This document shows positions 30,351-38,402 of a stretch of DNA of 64,000 bases, in pieces. The notes under the pieces were generated by a model. It saw only the letters and a program-made list of their open reading frames with translations, was not told the origin of the DNA and did not search any database. The DNA is from Rhodococcus sp. OK519 (GTDB lineage: Bacteria > Actinomycetota > Actinomycetes > Mycobacteriales > Mycobacteriaceae), in NCBI RefSeq assembly GCF_003051005.1, contig NZ_QAOW01000004.1, forward strand, positions 124,001 through 188,000, written 5' to 3'. The first letter of the stretch is position 1. Every line of letters begins with the position of its first letter. The position numbers were made by a program, and so were the translations under genes.

Positions 30351-30725
30351 TTACTGCGTGACCGCCAGGCCGATGGTCCCCTTGCGGCCACGTCGAAGAA
30401 GACTGCCCTTCATGGTGATCCAGCCGAGGATCCCGTACTTGCGGGCGATGACGTCGCGCGCATGTTCGGTGTCGGCGTCGTCGAGAACGACTGCGGTCGC
30501 GTCGATCTGCGGGCCCGTCGGGTTGCCTCGCACATCGCAGGCGCCGACGGTGACGCGCGATCGGTTCCGGATCCGCTTGACCTTCCACGAGTCGGTCACC
30601 GTCCACATCAGCAACCGGTCGCCGTCCATCGCCGCCCACAGCGGCGTCGGTACGCCCGAGCCGTCCTTCCGGAATGTGGTCAGCAGAACGTATTTCGAGG
30701 CACCGATCTCGCTCAGCGTGGTCAT
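30351..30725 (-). CDS. PPOX-class flavin/F420-binding oxidoreductase-like protein
   Basis: A 124-residue split-barrel protein of the pyridoxamine 5'-phosphate oxidase-like class. The sequence SKYVLLTTFRKDGSGVPTPLWAAMDGDRLLMWT near the start, KVKRIRNRSRVTVGACDVRGNPTG in the middle and RKYGILGW later are typical of small actinobacterial F420/flavin reductases. The chosen ATG at 30725 fits the family; the open frame continues upstream into the next gene, in unlikely sequence. It lies 46 bases downstream of the SRPBCC gene on the same strand. The substrate is unknown. Confidence 0.85.
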   Translation of the reverse strand: MTTLSEIGASKYVLLTTFRKDGSGVPTPLWAAMDGDRLLMWTVTDSWKVKRIRNRSRVTVGACDVRGNPTGPQIDATAVVLDDADTEHARDVIARKYGILGWITMKGSLLRRGRKGTIGLAVTQ

Positions 30726-30771
30726 GCCCGCCAGGGTACGTGGGAAATCGGACTGAAAGTCACGCGATGAC

Positions 30772-31251
30772 TCAGCCCTCGGGCTGCTGCGTGTCATTGC
30801 CGCTCGTGCCGTGATTGCGCGCCTCGATCGCTTCGACGGACTTGTCGAACTGCTTTCCCAGAACGCGGGTGCCGAAGAGCCCGAGCACGCCGGCAAGCAG
30901 ACGGCCCCGCAGATTCTTACCGTCACGGACGACCAGTACGTCGACGTCGGTCCCACCAGTCGGTGTCTGCGTGAGGTTGTAGGTGTGGCCCGACGCGCCG
31001 CCCCACAGGTTGGAGTCGGTGGTCGTCATCACGACGTGATGCGGGTCGGCCCAGTCGTAGTGCAAACGCTCCCAGATGCCGCTCGAACCCTCGGTGACGT
31101 CGGCATCGTGTGGTCCTTGGTTGTGCACCTCGAGATAGCTGTCAGCGCTGTTTCCGAAGACTTCCTCGCGGCCCGGCCCGAAGTCGGTGAGACCCGCAAG
31201 GACCTCCTCGGGTGTCGCGTTGGTCGTCTTGTGGAGGTGGATGGTGGTCAT
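30772..31251 (-). CDS. SRPBCC-family (polyketide cyclase-like) protein
   Basis: A 159-residue protein with the helix-grip SRPBCC layout: an N-terminal strand (MTTIHLHKTTNATPEEVLA), central strands ending in WERLHYDWADPHHVVMTT, and a long C-terminal helix (GTRVLGKQFDKSVEAIEARN). Such proteins bind small hydrophobic ligands; no catalytic role can be read. The extreme C-terminus is polar. It is probably co-transcribed with the PPOX-like gene downstream, and is separated by 118 bases from the penicillin-binding protein upstream on the same strand. Confidence 0.75.
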   Translation of the reverse strand: MTTIHLHKTTNATPEEVLAGLTDFGPGREEVFGNSADSYLEVHNQGPHDADVTEGSSGIWERLHYDWADPHHVVMTTTDSNLWGGASGHTYNLTQTPTGGTDVDVLVVRDGKNLRGRLLAGVLGLFGTRVLGKQFDKSVEAIEARNHGTSGNDTQQPEG

Positions 31252-31369
31252 GACGTTTCCCTCGACAGGTCGATGGTCCGATCCGGTCCTGAATGGACAC
31301 GGTGACCTATCCAGGACACCACGCGCGCGAGGATCGAGGAAGAGGGACGTCCATGGTCTTTCCCTCGTG

Positions 31370-32983
31370 TCAGCGCGTTCGATAGATCGCGGCGGCCATC
31401 GCGCCGAGCAGCTCGTTGGCGTCGAGGGCCAGGTCGATCGCGTCGTTCACCGAATCGCTGGGCACGACGATGTCGTTGAGGTAGATCGCGAACACCAGTC
31501 GTCGGCCGCTCTGCGCATCGATGTACCCGGCGAGCGCTTTCGTCGTGAGGGCGAGCTGCCCGTCGAGCGCACCGATCAGCGTCCCGGTCTTGGCCCGAAT
31601 GTTTCCCGCAGCCGGATCGGTGCGATCGATGACGTCAGAGAGGGATCCGTCGATGCCCATGGCCGGCATCGAATCGTAGAAGACGCCGAAATCGTCCCTC
31701 TGTGCAAGCAGGCGAAGAAGTTCGGTTTGCGCGATCGGTGCGGCGCTGTCGCCTGGAAGGCCTTGGGCGTCGACGAGAACGAAGGACTCCGGATCGATAC
31801 CGGCGTCGACGAGGATGTCGCGTTCGATGGTCATTCCGTCCTCGTAGGTGCGGAGTCCTCGTTCAACTGCCATCAGTGGGGCTAGAAGGTTCGCGCCGAG
31901 GTTGTGGCTGACTTTGTTGATCAGCGTGGCGTATTCCCTGAACGGCGGCGACGTATGGATTGCGGCTACGGGCAGTGCGGCAACTTCCGGCGAGCTCGGG
32001 AGGATGCCGTCGGGGTTGGTGCCCGATGCCGGGGCGGTGGTGGTGATCCCGTTGCGGGCCAGCGCCTCGACGAGCAGGGTCCGTGCGAATGCCGGCGGAT
32101 CGGGAACCTGGTAGGTCGCCACGAACGGTGCCACCGCATCGGCGGGCACCGTGCCCCGCACAAGGATGCGCCCTGTGCCATCGCTGTCGACGGTCACAGA
32201 CGGTGCGGTTCCGGCAGCTGTGGTCGTGACATCGGCATCGACGGTGAAGGCCGCTGTTTTCGGACGCCAGTCGACGGCGGCCGGCCTGCCGGGCTCGTGG
32301 GGTGTGACGAGCAGGTCGACAAGGTTGTCGTTGACAACGATCGGAGTGATCGGCACTCCGCCGATCGACACGGGGTCCCACAGGCGGTCGTCGATGATGA
32401 CGTCGCCGTCGATGTGCCGAATCCCGCTGGCAGCGACCTGGCGAGCAAGTTCGTTGATCCCCGCGAGCGGATCTTGCGGGGTGATGGTGGCCATTCCGGG
32501 CACGGCATTGGCGTCGTAGTGATCGAAGTCGGGAACTGCGAGAGAGCCCTCCGCGGTCGTCCGTCCGCCCAGTGTGAGGTCGCCGCTGGCCACCATGATC
32601 AGGTCACCCGACAGGCGACCCTCCGGCGTGACCACCCCGGTGTGCACGATCGGGGTTCGGAAGCGGTGGTCCCCACCCAGGACCTCGAGTGCCGAGGCGA
32701 CGGCGAATGTCTTCGCAGTCGATCCGGTCAAGAACGGCGATTCTGCGTTCAGTGACTCGAGGACCTCACCGGATTCCTGGTCGGCGACCAAGATCCCCCA
32801 ATCTCCCGCATCCCACGGATCGGCGTCCATCAGTCGCTGCAACCCGTCGCTCACGCCTGACGCCGCTGCGGCCGTACCCGAGGATCCGTCGTCGGCTGGA
32901 CTCGAGCACGCCGCAATCGCCGATGCCGCCACGATCGGTATCGCGATGATCGAGGTGAGTCTGGTGCGGTGCCGCTTGAACAT
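31370..32983 (-). CDS. dacB: D-alanyl-D-alanine carboxypeptidase lipoprotein (PBP4/S13 family)
   Basis: A 537-residue exported penicillin-binding protein that trims or cleaves peptidoglycan stem peptides. A lipobox (A-I-A-A-C, Cys26) makes it a membrane-anchored lipoprotein. The S13 active site is complete: S-T-A-K with Ser88 and Lys91, S-H-N near 361, and K-T-G near 466. The large insert between the first two motifs (about 110-350), with segments such as GDLIMVASGDLTLGG and DGDVIIDDRLWD, is the usual S13 extra domain. It lies 79 bases downstream of an FtsX-like permease on the same strand, which links it to the ABC transporter and the divergent two-component system and suggests a cell-wall-stress role. 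Confidence 0.92.
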   Translation of the reverse strand: MFKRHRTRLTSIIAIPIVAASAIAACSSPADDGSSGTAAAASGVSDGLQRLMDADPWDAGDWGILVADQESGEVLESLNAESPFLTGSTAKTFAVASALEVLGGDHRFRTPIVHTGVVTPEGRLSGDLIMVASGDLTLGGRTTAEGSLAVPDFDHYDANAVPGMATITPQDPLAGINELARQVAASGIRHIDGDVIIDDRLWDPVSIGGVPITPIVVNDNLVDLLVTPHEPGRPAAVDWRPKTAAFTVDADVTTTAAGTAPSVTVDSDGTGRILVRGTVPADAVAPFVATYQVPDPPAFARTLLVEALARNGITTTAPASGTNPDGILPSSPEVAALPVAAIHTSPPFREYATLINKVSHNLGANLLAPLMAVERGLRTYEDGMTIERDILVDAGIDPESFVLVDAQGLPGDSAAPIAQTELLRLLAQRDDFGVFYDSMPAMGIDGSLSDVIDRTDPAAGNIRAKTGTLIGALDGQLALTTKALAGYIDAQSGRRLVFAIYLNDIVVPSDSVNDAIDLALDANELLGAMAAAIYRTR

Positions 32984-33062
32984 GGAGATTCCATCCTCTC
33001 GAGATGGGAGTTGGGTTCGGTGATGACTTTGGTGGCATCACAGGGGCTTTCGAGATCGGGAC

Positions 33063-34400
33063 TCAGCCGCGAAGTGCACGGGCGACGTCGATCCGCGACG
33101 TTCTGACAGCGGGCCATGCCAGCGCCAGGCACGTCGTGATCAGCGTCGCGGCGGCCAGACCAGCCAGCATCGGCCAGGGCAGGCCACCCACTACGCCGCC
33201 GACCGATGTCCGCGCGCCGACGGCGATGGTCCAGCAGGACACCAGGAGCGTGACGAGGCCGAAGAGGATCGCGGTCACGGCGTAGATGACGCCCTCGTAC
33301 ACGGTGGATCGGGCGATCACTCCGGGTCGGGCCCCAGCTGCACTGATGAGGGCGGAATCCCGACGACGTTCGCGACCGACCAGCGCGATGACGGTGAGCC
33401 CGCCGATCCACGAGACCACGAATACCCATCCGAGCACGACGAGCACGTCGTCGAGTCCGGTCGAGCCGCCGGGCATCGCGTTGCCGATCACCATGAAGAG
33501 GCCCACGATCGACAGCGCCAGAGCGAATGGGAGGACGGTGGTCACGCTGCGCGCGGCGCGGGCGCGGCAGGAGTGCACGGCCAATCGCCAGGCGATATCG
33601 GCGGCCGGCACCAGCGCGGTCCACAGTCTCATCAGCGGCGTGAGTACCCACGGCCCCATCAGGAGCAGAAGGCACACCAGGAAGAGGTTTCCGGCGAAGG
33701 CGAACGCGGTGCGCTGTTCGGGTCCGCTGAGCTCGAAGCCCAGACCCGGGATCCACATGCCGATCACGCCGGCGAGCAGACCGAGCGCGAGGATGCTTCG
33801 CCCGATGCCGGGCCGGGCCGGGGGCTCGGCGGTGTCGCGGAAGGCGCGCATTTCGGGGGTCCTCGCCGCGCGTCGGGCCGCAGCCCACCCACCCATCAGG
33901 GGTGGGACGATGCCCGCGACCAGCGTCGCACCGAGGTACCACGGCTCGAAGCCGACGTAGGCGCCGTGCAGGTCGAGACCGGTGTCGGTCCACTGGCGCA
34001 GTGTCGCGCGGGCCACGACGAGTGCGAGCGGCAGCGCGAGCAGACCGGCAGTCAATCCCAGCACCAGCAGTTCGGTGACGAGCACGCGGCGCACCCGGCG
34101 CCGCGGGATGCCGAGGATCACCCACAGTGCGTGCTCGCGCCGTCGGGTGGTGAGAGTGAGGCCGACGGTGGAGGCGACGACGGCGACCGCCGCGAGGACG
34201 GTGAAGAAGACGATATTGCCGCCCAGGGCGATCGTTGCCTGGGTCATGTCGGCGTCGCCTGCGGCCTGCGCCGAGCCGATCGCGGTGAGCATCGCGATCA
34301 CGGCTCCGGCGCCGCACGCACCACCGACGGTGGCGCACAGGACGGTCCACAGCCACATCGCGGACTGGCTGCGGATGTCGGCGAGAACGAGGCGGATCAT
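33063..34400 (-). CDS. FtsX-like ABC transporter permease
   Basis: A 445-residue membrane protein. Hydrophobic segments lie near 20-40, 60-85, 105-130, 155-175, 210-230, 250-275, 300-325, 335-360, 385-410 and 415-435, giving about ten helices and a duplicated FtsX/MacB layout without the large periplasmic domain of MacB. The cytoplasmic motif TTRRREHALWVILGIPRRRVRRV follows the second helix. The ATG overlaps the stop of the ATPase gene by four bases, so the two are made together. Exporters of this type often confer resistance to envelope-active peptides or feed signals to a sensor kinase. The substrate is unknown. Confidence 0.9.
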   Translation of the reverse strand: MIRLVLADIRSQSAMWLWTVLCATVGGACGAGAVIAMLTAIGSAQAAGDADMTQATIALGGNIVFFTVLAAVAVVASTVGLTLTTRRREHALWVILGIPRRRVRRVLVTELLVLGLTAGLLALPLALVVARATLRQWTDTGLDLHGAYVGFEPWYLGATLVAGIVPPLMGGWAAARRAARTPEMRAFRDTAEPPARPGIGRSILALGLLAGVIGMWIPGLGFELSGPEQRTAFAFAGNLFLVCLLLLMGPWVLTPLMRLWTALVPAADIAWRLAVHSCRARAARSVTTVLPFALALSIVGLFMVIGNAMPGGSTGLDDVLVVLGWVFVVSWIGGLTVIALVGRERRRDSALISAAGARPGVIARSTVYEGVIYAVTAILFGLVTLLVSCWTIAVGARTSVGGVVGGLPWPMLAGLAAATLITTCLALAWPAVRTSRIDVARALRG

Positions 34401-35170
34401 GCGAGCGCGTCCTCTGCGGTGGCGGCCTGGGCGTCGAGGATGGCTTCGCTGACAGCCAGGCCGTCACCGCCGGGAAGCATCGTGTGAACGCGTCCGGAAC
34501 CCATGACGACGACGTGGTCGGCGCGGGCCGCGGCGTGCGGGTCGTGGGTGACCATCACCACCGTCGTGCCCTGCGCGGGCAGGGCCTGCAGCCAGTCGAG
34601 CACCACCCGGCCCGACGCGAGGTCGAGCGCCCCGGTGGGCTCGTCCGCGAACACGATGCGCGGGCGGTTGGCGACAACGCGGGCGACGGCCACGCGCTGG
34701 CGCTCGCCGCCGGACAGCCGATCGGGTCGACGTCCGGCATGTTCGCGAATGCCCAGTCGGTCCATGGCGTCGCGGACCCGGGCTCGCGGCACCTTGTGAC
34801 CGGCGAGGCGGGCCGGAAGCGCGATGTTCTCTTCGACCGACAGCGAGCTGACCAGGTTGTACTCCTGGAACACGAAACCGATGTGCTCACTGCGAAACGC
34901 TGCGCGTCTGCGGGCGCCGAGGGAACCGAGATCGGTGCCGAGCACCTCGACGGTGCCGCCGGTGGGCACCTCGAGGCCGGCCGCGCAGAACAGCAGGGTG
35001 GATTTGCCGGACCCGGATGGGCCGACGATCGCGGTGAGTCGACCCTCGGGGATGTCGAGATCGATGTCGTGCAGCACGCGGGTGGATTCACGGCGACGAC
35101 CGGGAACGGGAAAGTCCATGCGCAGGCCGCGCAGCCGGAGACAGGGGGTGGTCGGGGCGTCGTGTGGCAT
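34397..35170 (-). CDS. ABC transporter ATP-binding protein (MacB/LolD type)
   Basis: A 257-residue ATPase. It shows Walker A GPSGSGKST near residue 50, the Q-loop FVFQEYNLVSSLSVEENIALP, the signature LSGGERQRVAVARV, Walker B RIVFADEPTGALD and the switch His in MVTHDPHAA, all intact. The chosen ATG at 35170 begins MPHDAPTTPCLRLRGLRMDF; the frame is open to 35239, but that would run into the inverted repeat of the control region. It couples to the overlapping FtsX-like permease. The divergent histidine kinase starts 108 bases away, an arrangement usual for regulated export systems. Confidence 0.92.
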   Translation of the reverse strand: MPHDAPTTPCLRLRGLRMDFPVPGRRRESTRVLHDIDLDIPEGRLTAIVGPSGSGKSTLLFCAAGLEVPTGGTVEVLGTDLGSLGARRRAAFRSEHIGFVFQEYNLVSSLSVEENIALPARLAGHKVPRARVRDAMDRLGIREHAGRRPDRLSGGERQRVAVARVVANRPRIVFADEPTGALDLASGRVVLDWLQALPAQGTTVVMVTHDPHAAARADHVVVMGSGRVHTMLPGGDGLAVSEAILDAQAATAEDALA

Positions 35171-35216
35171 GAATCCATTCGATCGGTTTCGCGCCCGGCA
35201 AACACTGGTGCTGTCT

Positions 35217-35252
35217 CCCCGAGAAGGTAGAGCGAGCACTACCTTCTCGGGG
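35217..35252. promoter_or_regulatory. perfect 14+14 bp inverted repeat in the shared control region
   Basis: CCCCGAGAAGGTAG and its exact complement are separated by eight bases. The repeat lies between the divergent ATPase and histidine-kinase starts, close to the kinase ATG. It is a strong candidate binding site for the response regulator encoded downstream. A hairpin in the leader RNA is an alternative. Confidence 0.75.
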
Positions 35253-35278
35253 CCCGGAGTCTGGCAGAGTTCGATGCC

Positions 35279-36463
35279 ATGTCGTCCTCACGCCTGGGCC
35301 GCAGGGTGGTGCTGGAGATGGCCGCCGCGGCGCTCCTACCGTTCCTGCTGGTGGGCGTGGTGTTGGTGCCGCTGCTGCCGATCACTGCGGTGGTGGTCGC
35401 CGAACTCGACCGCATGCGCGCCCGCGCCTGCGGTGCGGCGAGCGAGCCGCTGCGTCCGAGGGACGAATCGTGGTGGCGCTGGATTCGCGCGCGAGTGCGG
35501 ACGTCCGGACTGTGGCGCACCGACCTGCCGGTGTTGCTGGTGGCGGTCGTGCTGTCGGTGTTCTCACTGCTGATCGCCTTCTTCGGTTTCATCGGTGCGT
35601 TGGTTCTCGTCTTCTCCCCCGTCTTCTGGGCGTTCGGCATCGCGGCGCAGGCGGGCCCGTTCACCCCGTCCTCCGCGGGACAGTCGGTGGCTGCGGTGCC
35701 CTTCGGTTTCGTGTTGGCGGTGGTGACGGCGGCATTGCTGGCGGGAATCTCGTCGCTGCGCGACGTGGCGCTGCTCGGGTTCTCCACCCAGCGCGACCGC
35801 GATCTCCAATCACAGCTGCGCGACCTCCGCAGCAGTCGTGCGTCGTTGACCGAGGCGTTCGAACTGGAGCGGCAGCGCATCGAGCGGGACCTGCACGACG
35901 GCGCGCAACAGGACCTCGTCGCGGTCGTGCTCAGTCTGGGGATGCTCGAGGCGGCGGCCGAGTCCGGAGCCGACAACGAACGCCTCAGGGAGTTGGCCTC
36001 GCGTTCGCAGGCTCAGGCCGAGCGTGCCCTGGAACGGCTACGCGAGACGGTGCGCGGCATCCATCCCCGTGATCTCAGCGATCTGGGTTTGGTGGCGGCC
36101 GTGCGCGAGTTGGTCTCCCGGTCGCCGCTGTCCGTCGAGTTCGTGGCGGAGGGCGACGACGCTTCCCTGTCCGCCCCGATCGCGGGCGCCGTCTACTTCA
36201 CGATCTCGGAGGCGCTCACCAACGTCGTCAAACATGCCGCGGTCGACCACGCCCGGGTGGAACTCCAGTGCACGCCCGAGGGGGTGACGGCGAGGATCGT
36301 CGACGAGGGCGGTGGCGGCGTCGAACTCGGTGAGGGACGCGGCACCGGCCTGGTGGGGCTGCGCGAGCGGATGCGCAGTGTCGGCGGCGAGATTCGGGTG
36401 GTGAGCCCGACCGGCGTGGGAACTACGGTGGTGGTGACGGCCCCCGCCGAACCGCCGTGGTGA
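35279..36463 (+). CDS. NarL-type sensor histidine kinase
   Basis: A 394-residue membrane kinase. Four hydrophobic segments (about 12-40, 82-118, and 138-160 with adjoining stretches) come before a cytoplasmic HisKA_3 domain with the phospho-acceptor His206 in ERDLHDGAQQDLVAV, and an HATPase_c domain with the N-box SEALTNVVKHA near 320 and G-box GRGTGLVGLRERM near 360. The large periplasmic sensing domain is missing, so the signal is probably sensed within the membrane or through the transporter. The response-regulator gene follows 37 bases downstream. It is transcribed divergently from the ABC/PBP4 unit. Confidence 0.9.
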   Translation: MSSSRLGRRVVLEMAAAALLPFLLVGVVLVPLLPITAVVVAELDRMRARACGAASEPLRPRDESWWRWIRARVRTSGLWRTDLPVLLVAVVLSVFSLLIAFFGFIGALVLVFSPVFWAFGIAAQAGPFTPSSAGQSVAAVPFGFVLAVVTAALLAGISSLRDVALLGFSTQRDRDLQSQLRDLRSSRASLTEAFELERQRIERDLHDGAQQDLVAVVLSLGMLEAAAESGADNERLRELASRSQAQAERALERLRETVRGIHPRDLSDLGLVAAVRELVSRSPLSVEFVAEGDDASLSAPIAGAVYFTISEALTNVVKHAAVDHARVELQCTPEGVTARIVDEGGGGVELGEGRGTGLVGLRERMRSVGGEIRVVSPTGVGTTVVVTAPAEPPW

Positions 36464-36500
36464 CGATTCGGATCCGAGCACGACGAGGAAATGTGCAGCC

Positions 36501-37163
36501 ATGAGAATCGTGCTCGCCGACGATGCCCCGCTCATCCGGGCCGGGATCAAGGAGATCCTGGTGGCCAGCGGGCACGATGTGGTGCGCGAATGCGACGACG
36601 CGCCCTCGCTGGTGTCGGCTGTCGACGCCATGGCCGCCGCCGGTGAGCTGCCCGACCTGGTGATCACCGATGTACGTATGCCGCCCGAGGGCACCGACGA
36701 CGGCCTGCGAGCCGCGATGGAACTGCGGGCGCGCCATCGTCAGTTGCCGATTCTGGTGCTGTCGGCCTACGTCACCGGGCCCTATGTCAAGGAGCTGCTC
36801 AACGGGCCCGGCGCAGACGGTGTCGGCTATCTCCTCAAGGAGAAGGTCGGTCGCGTCGGCGACTTCCTGCGTGCGGTCGAGACGGTGTCCTCCGGCGGTG
36901 TCGTGGTCGACCCGGAGGTGGTGCGCCACGTCACTCGGCCGGAATCCTCGTCGGGGCCGCTCGGCAGGCTGACGGCAAGGGAGAGCGAGGTGCTCGCGCT
37001 GATGGCCGAGGGCAAGTCCAACGGGGAGATCGCCGACGCGCTGTTCCTGTCGAAGGCGGCGGTGAGCAAGCACGTCGCCAATGTCTTCCTCAAGTTGGGA
37101 CTGCCGCCCGGGGAGGACAACCGCCGGGTCAAGGCGATCCTCACCTGGCTCGAGCATCACTGA
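36501..37163 (+). CDS. NarL/LuxR-type response regulator
   Basis: A 220-residue two-domain regulator. The receiver domain keeps the acidic pair D7-D8, the phospho-acceptor Asp57 in DLVITDVRMPP, the Ser/Thr switch in VLSAYVTG and the Lys in YLLKEKVG. The C-terminal LuxR helix-turn-helix (about 155-215) reads LTARESEVLALMAEGKSNGE. It is the cognate partner of the kinase just upstream, and probably binds the inverted repeat at 35217 to control the ABC/PBP4 genes; that link is inferred from position only. Confidence 0.92.
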   Translation: MRIVLADDAPLIRAGIKEILVASGHDVVRECDDAPSLVSAVDAMAAAGELPDLVITDVRMPPEGTDDGLRAAMELRARHRQLPILVLSAYVTGPYVKELLNGPGADGVGYLLKEKVGRVGDFLRAVETVSSGGVVVDPEVVRHVTRPESSSGPLGRLTARESEVLALMAEGKSNGEIADALFLSKAAVSKHVANVFLKLGLPPGEDNRRVKAILTWLEHH

Positions 37164-37193
37164 TTGGCCCGTCCGCCGGTTGAATATTTCGTG

Positions 37194-37211
37194 AATATCG
37201 CTGCAGATATT
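37194..37211. promoter_or_regulatory. AT-rich inverted repeat upstream of the phosphoesterase
   Basis: AATATC-GCTGCA-GATATT, within an AT-rich stretch (37183-37215) that is unusual in this GC-rich sequence and probably includes the promoter of the phosphoesterase gene. Confidence 0.45.
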
Positions 37212-37294
37212 GCTGATTCGGGCGTTGTCTGGCTCGTCGTGCGGTTTGCTGGGACGGACTTCCCGACATCCTGGACATCGACGAGGAACACCCC

Positions 37295-38371
37295 GTGACC
37301 GAGTTCTACCCGATCGACCGCCGCCGTTTCCTCGCCGCTGCCGGCATGACCGGTGCGGCCGTCTCGCTGGCCGCGCTGGCGCCCACCGCCGCAGCCGCTG
37401 TCCCGGGCGCGGTGCCCGCCGGCGGCAAGCACCCCTTCCCGACAAACTCGAACGTCCGCGTGCTCGTCACCGGCGACGCCGGAACCGGCACCCAGGCGCA
37501 GTGGGCCGTCGCGGACGCGATGCGCAAGGTGCACGGCGCCGAGCCGTTCGGGATGGCACTGGGGTTGGGCGACAACATCTACGAGGCCGGGCCGAACGGT
37601 GACCGGGACGTGCAGTTCGCCACCAAGTTCGAGGATCCCAACCACGGACTGGACTTCCCGTGGGTGATGGCCCTCGGCAACCACGACAACACCGCCCTCT
37701 TTCCCGGCGACGGCGGCTGGCTGCTGCGCGGCAACGACGAGGTGGGCTACCACCAGACCTCCCGCAAATGGTGGATGCCGTCGCGGTACTACTCGGTGCG
37801 GGTGCCCGAGGAGAATCCGGTCGTCGAGTTCTTCGTCCTCGACCTCAACCCGGTGGCTGCCTATCTGCCGCCGCTGTTCGTGCCGTACTGGGCGGCCGAC
37901 GGGCAGTTCATGAACGAGCAGCGCGCCTGGCTGGACGCGGCGATCGAGGCGTCCCCCGCCAAGTGGAAGATCGCGTGCACCCATCACCCGTACCTGAGCA
38001 ACGGCTCGCACGGCGACGCCGGTGCGTACGACGGGATCCCGCTCGAACCGATGAACGGCATCCACGCCAAGCGCTTCTACGAGGACCACGTCGTCGGGCG
38101 CTGCCAGTTCGTCCTGTCCGGCCACGATCACACGCTGCAGGTCCTCGAACCGACCATGGCGTCCAAGGGCACCCGGCAGGTCGTCTCCGGCGCCGCCGGA
38201 AAGAACAGCCACGGCAAGTCCACGAGTCCCGAGCGCGCGAATCTCTACCAGAACTTCGACGACGTCGGCTTCATGACCATGGACCTGTCGACGGACTCGG
38301 TGCGGCTGCGGGCGTACACCGTGGACATTTCGACTGCGGCACCGACACTCACGTTCGACCGCCGACTATAG
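37295..38371 (+). CDS. Tat-exported metallophosphoesterase (purple acid phosphatase-like)
   Basis: A 358-residue exported hydrolase. The N-terminus has a twin-arginine signal (D-R-R-R-F-L, then an Ala-rich core to about residue 35). The five metallophosphoesterase blocks are intact: VTGDAGTGT near 59, GLGDNIY near 92, MALGNHDN near 129, CTHHPYLSNGSHG near 230 and SGHDHTLQVLEP near 274. This resembles type-5 acid phosphatases; the likely substrates are phosphate esters outside the cell. The start is GTG at 37295. It follows the response regulator by about 130 bases, with an AT-rich inverted repeat in between. Confidence 0.9.
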   Translation: MTEFYPIDRRRFLAAAGMTGAAVSLAALAPTAAAAVPGAVPAGGKHPFPTNSNVRVLVTGDAGTGTQAQWAVADAMRKVHGAEPFGMALGLGDNIYEAGPNGDRDVQFATKFEDPNHGLDFPWVMALGNHDNTALFPGDGGWLLRGNDEVGYHQTSRKWWMPSRYYSVRVPEENPVVEFFVLDLNPVAAYLPPLFVPYWAADGQFMNEQRAWLDAAIEASPAKWKIACTHHPYLSNGSHGDAGAYDGIPLEPMNGIHAKRFYEDHVVGRCQFVLSGHDHTLQVLEPTMASKGTRQVVSGAAGKNSHGKSTSPERANLYQNFDDVGFMTMDLSTDSVRLRAYTVDISTAAPTLTFDRRL

Positions 38372-38402
38372 GACGGCAGCGGTTCGCAGAGCTCGACGAC
38401 TT

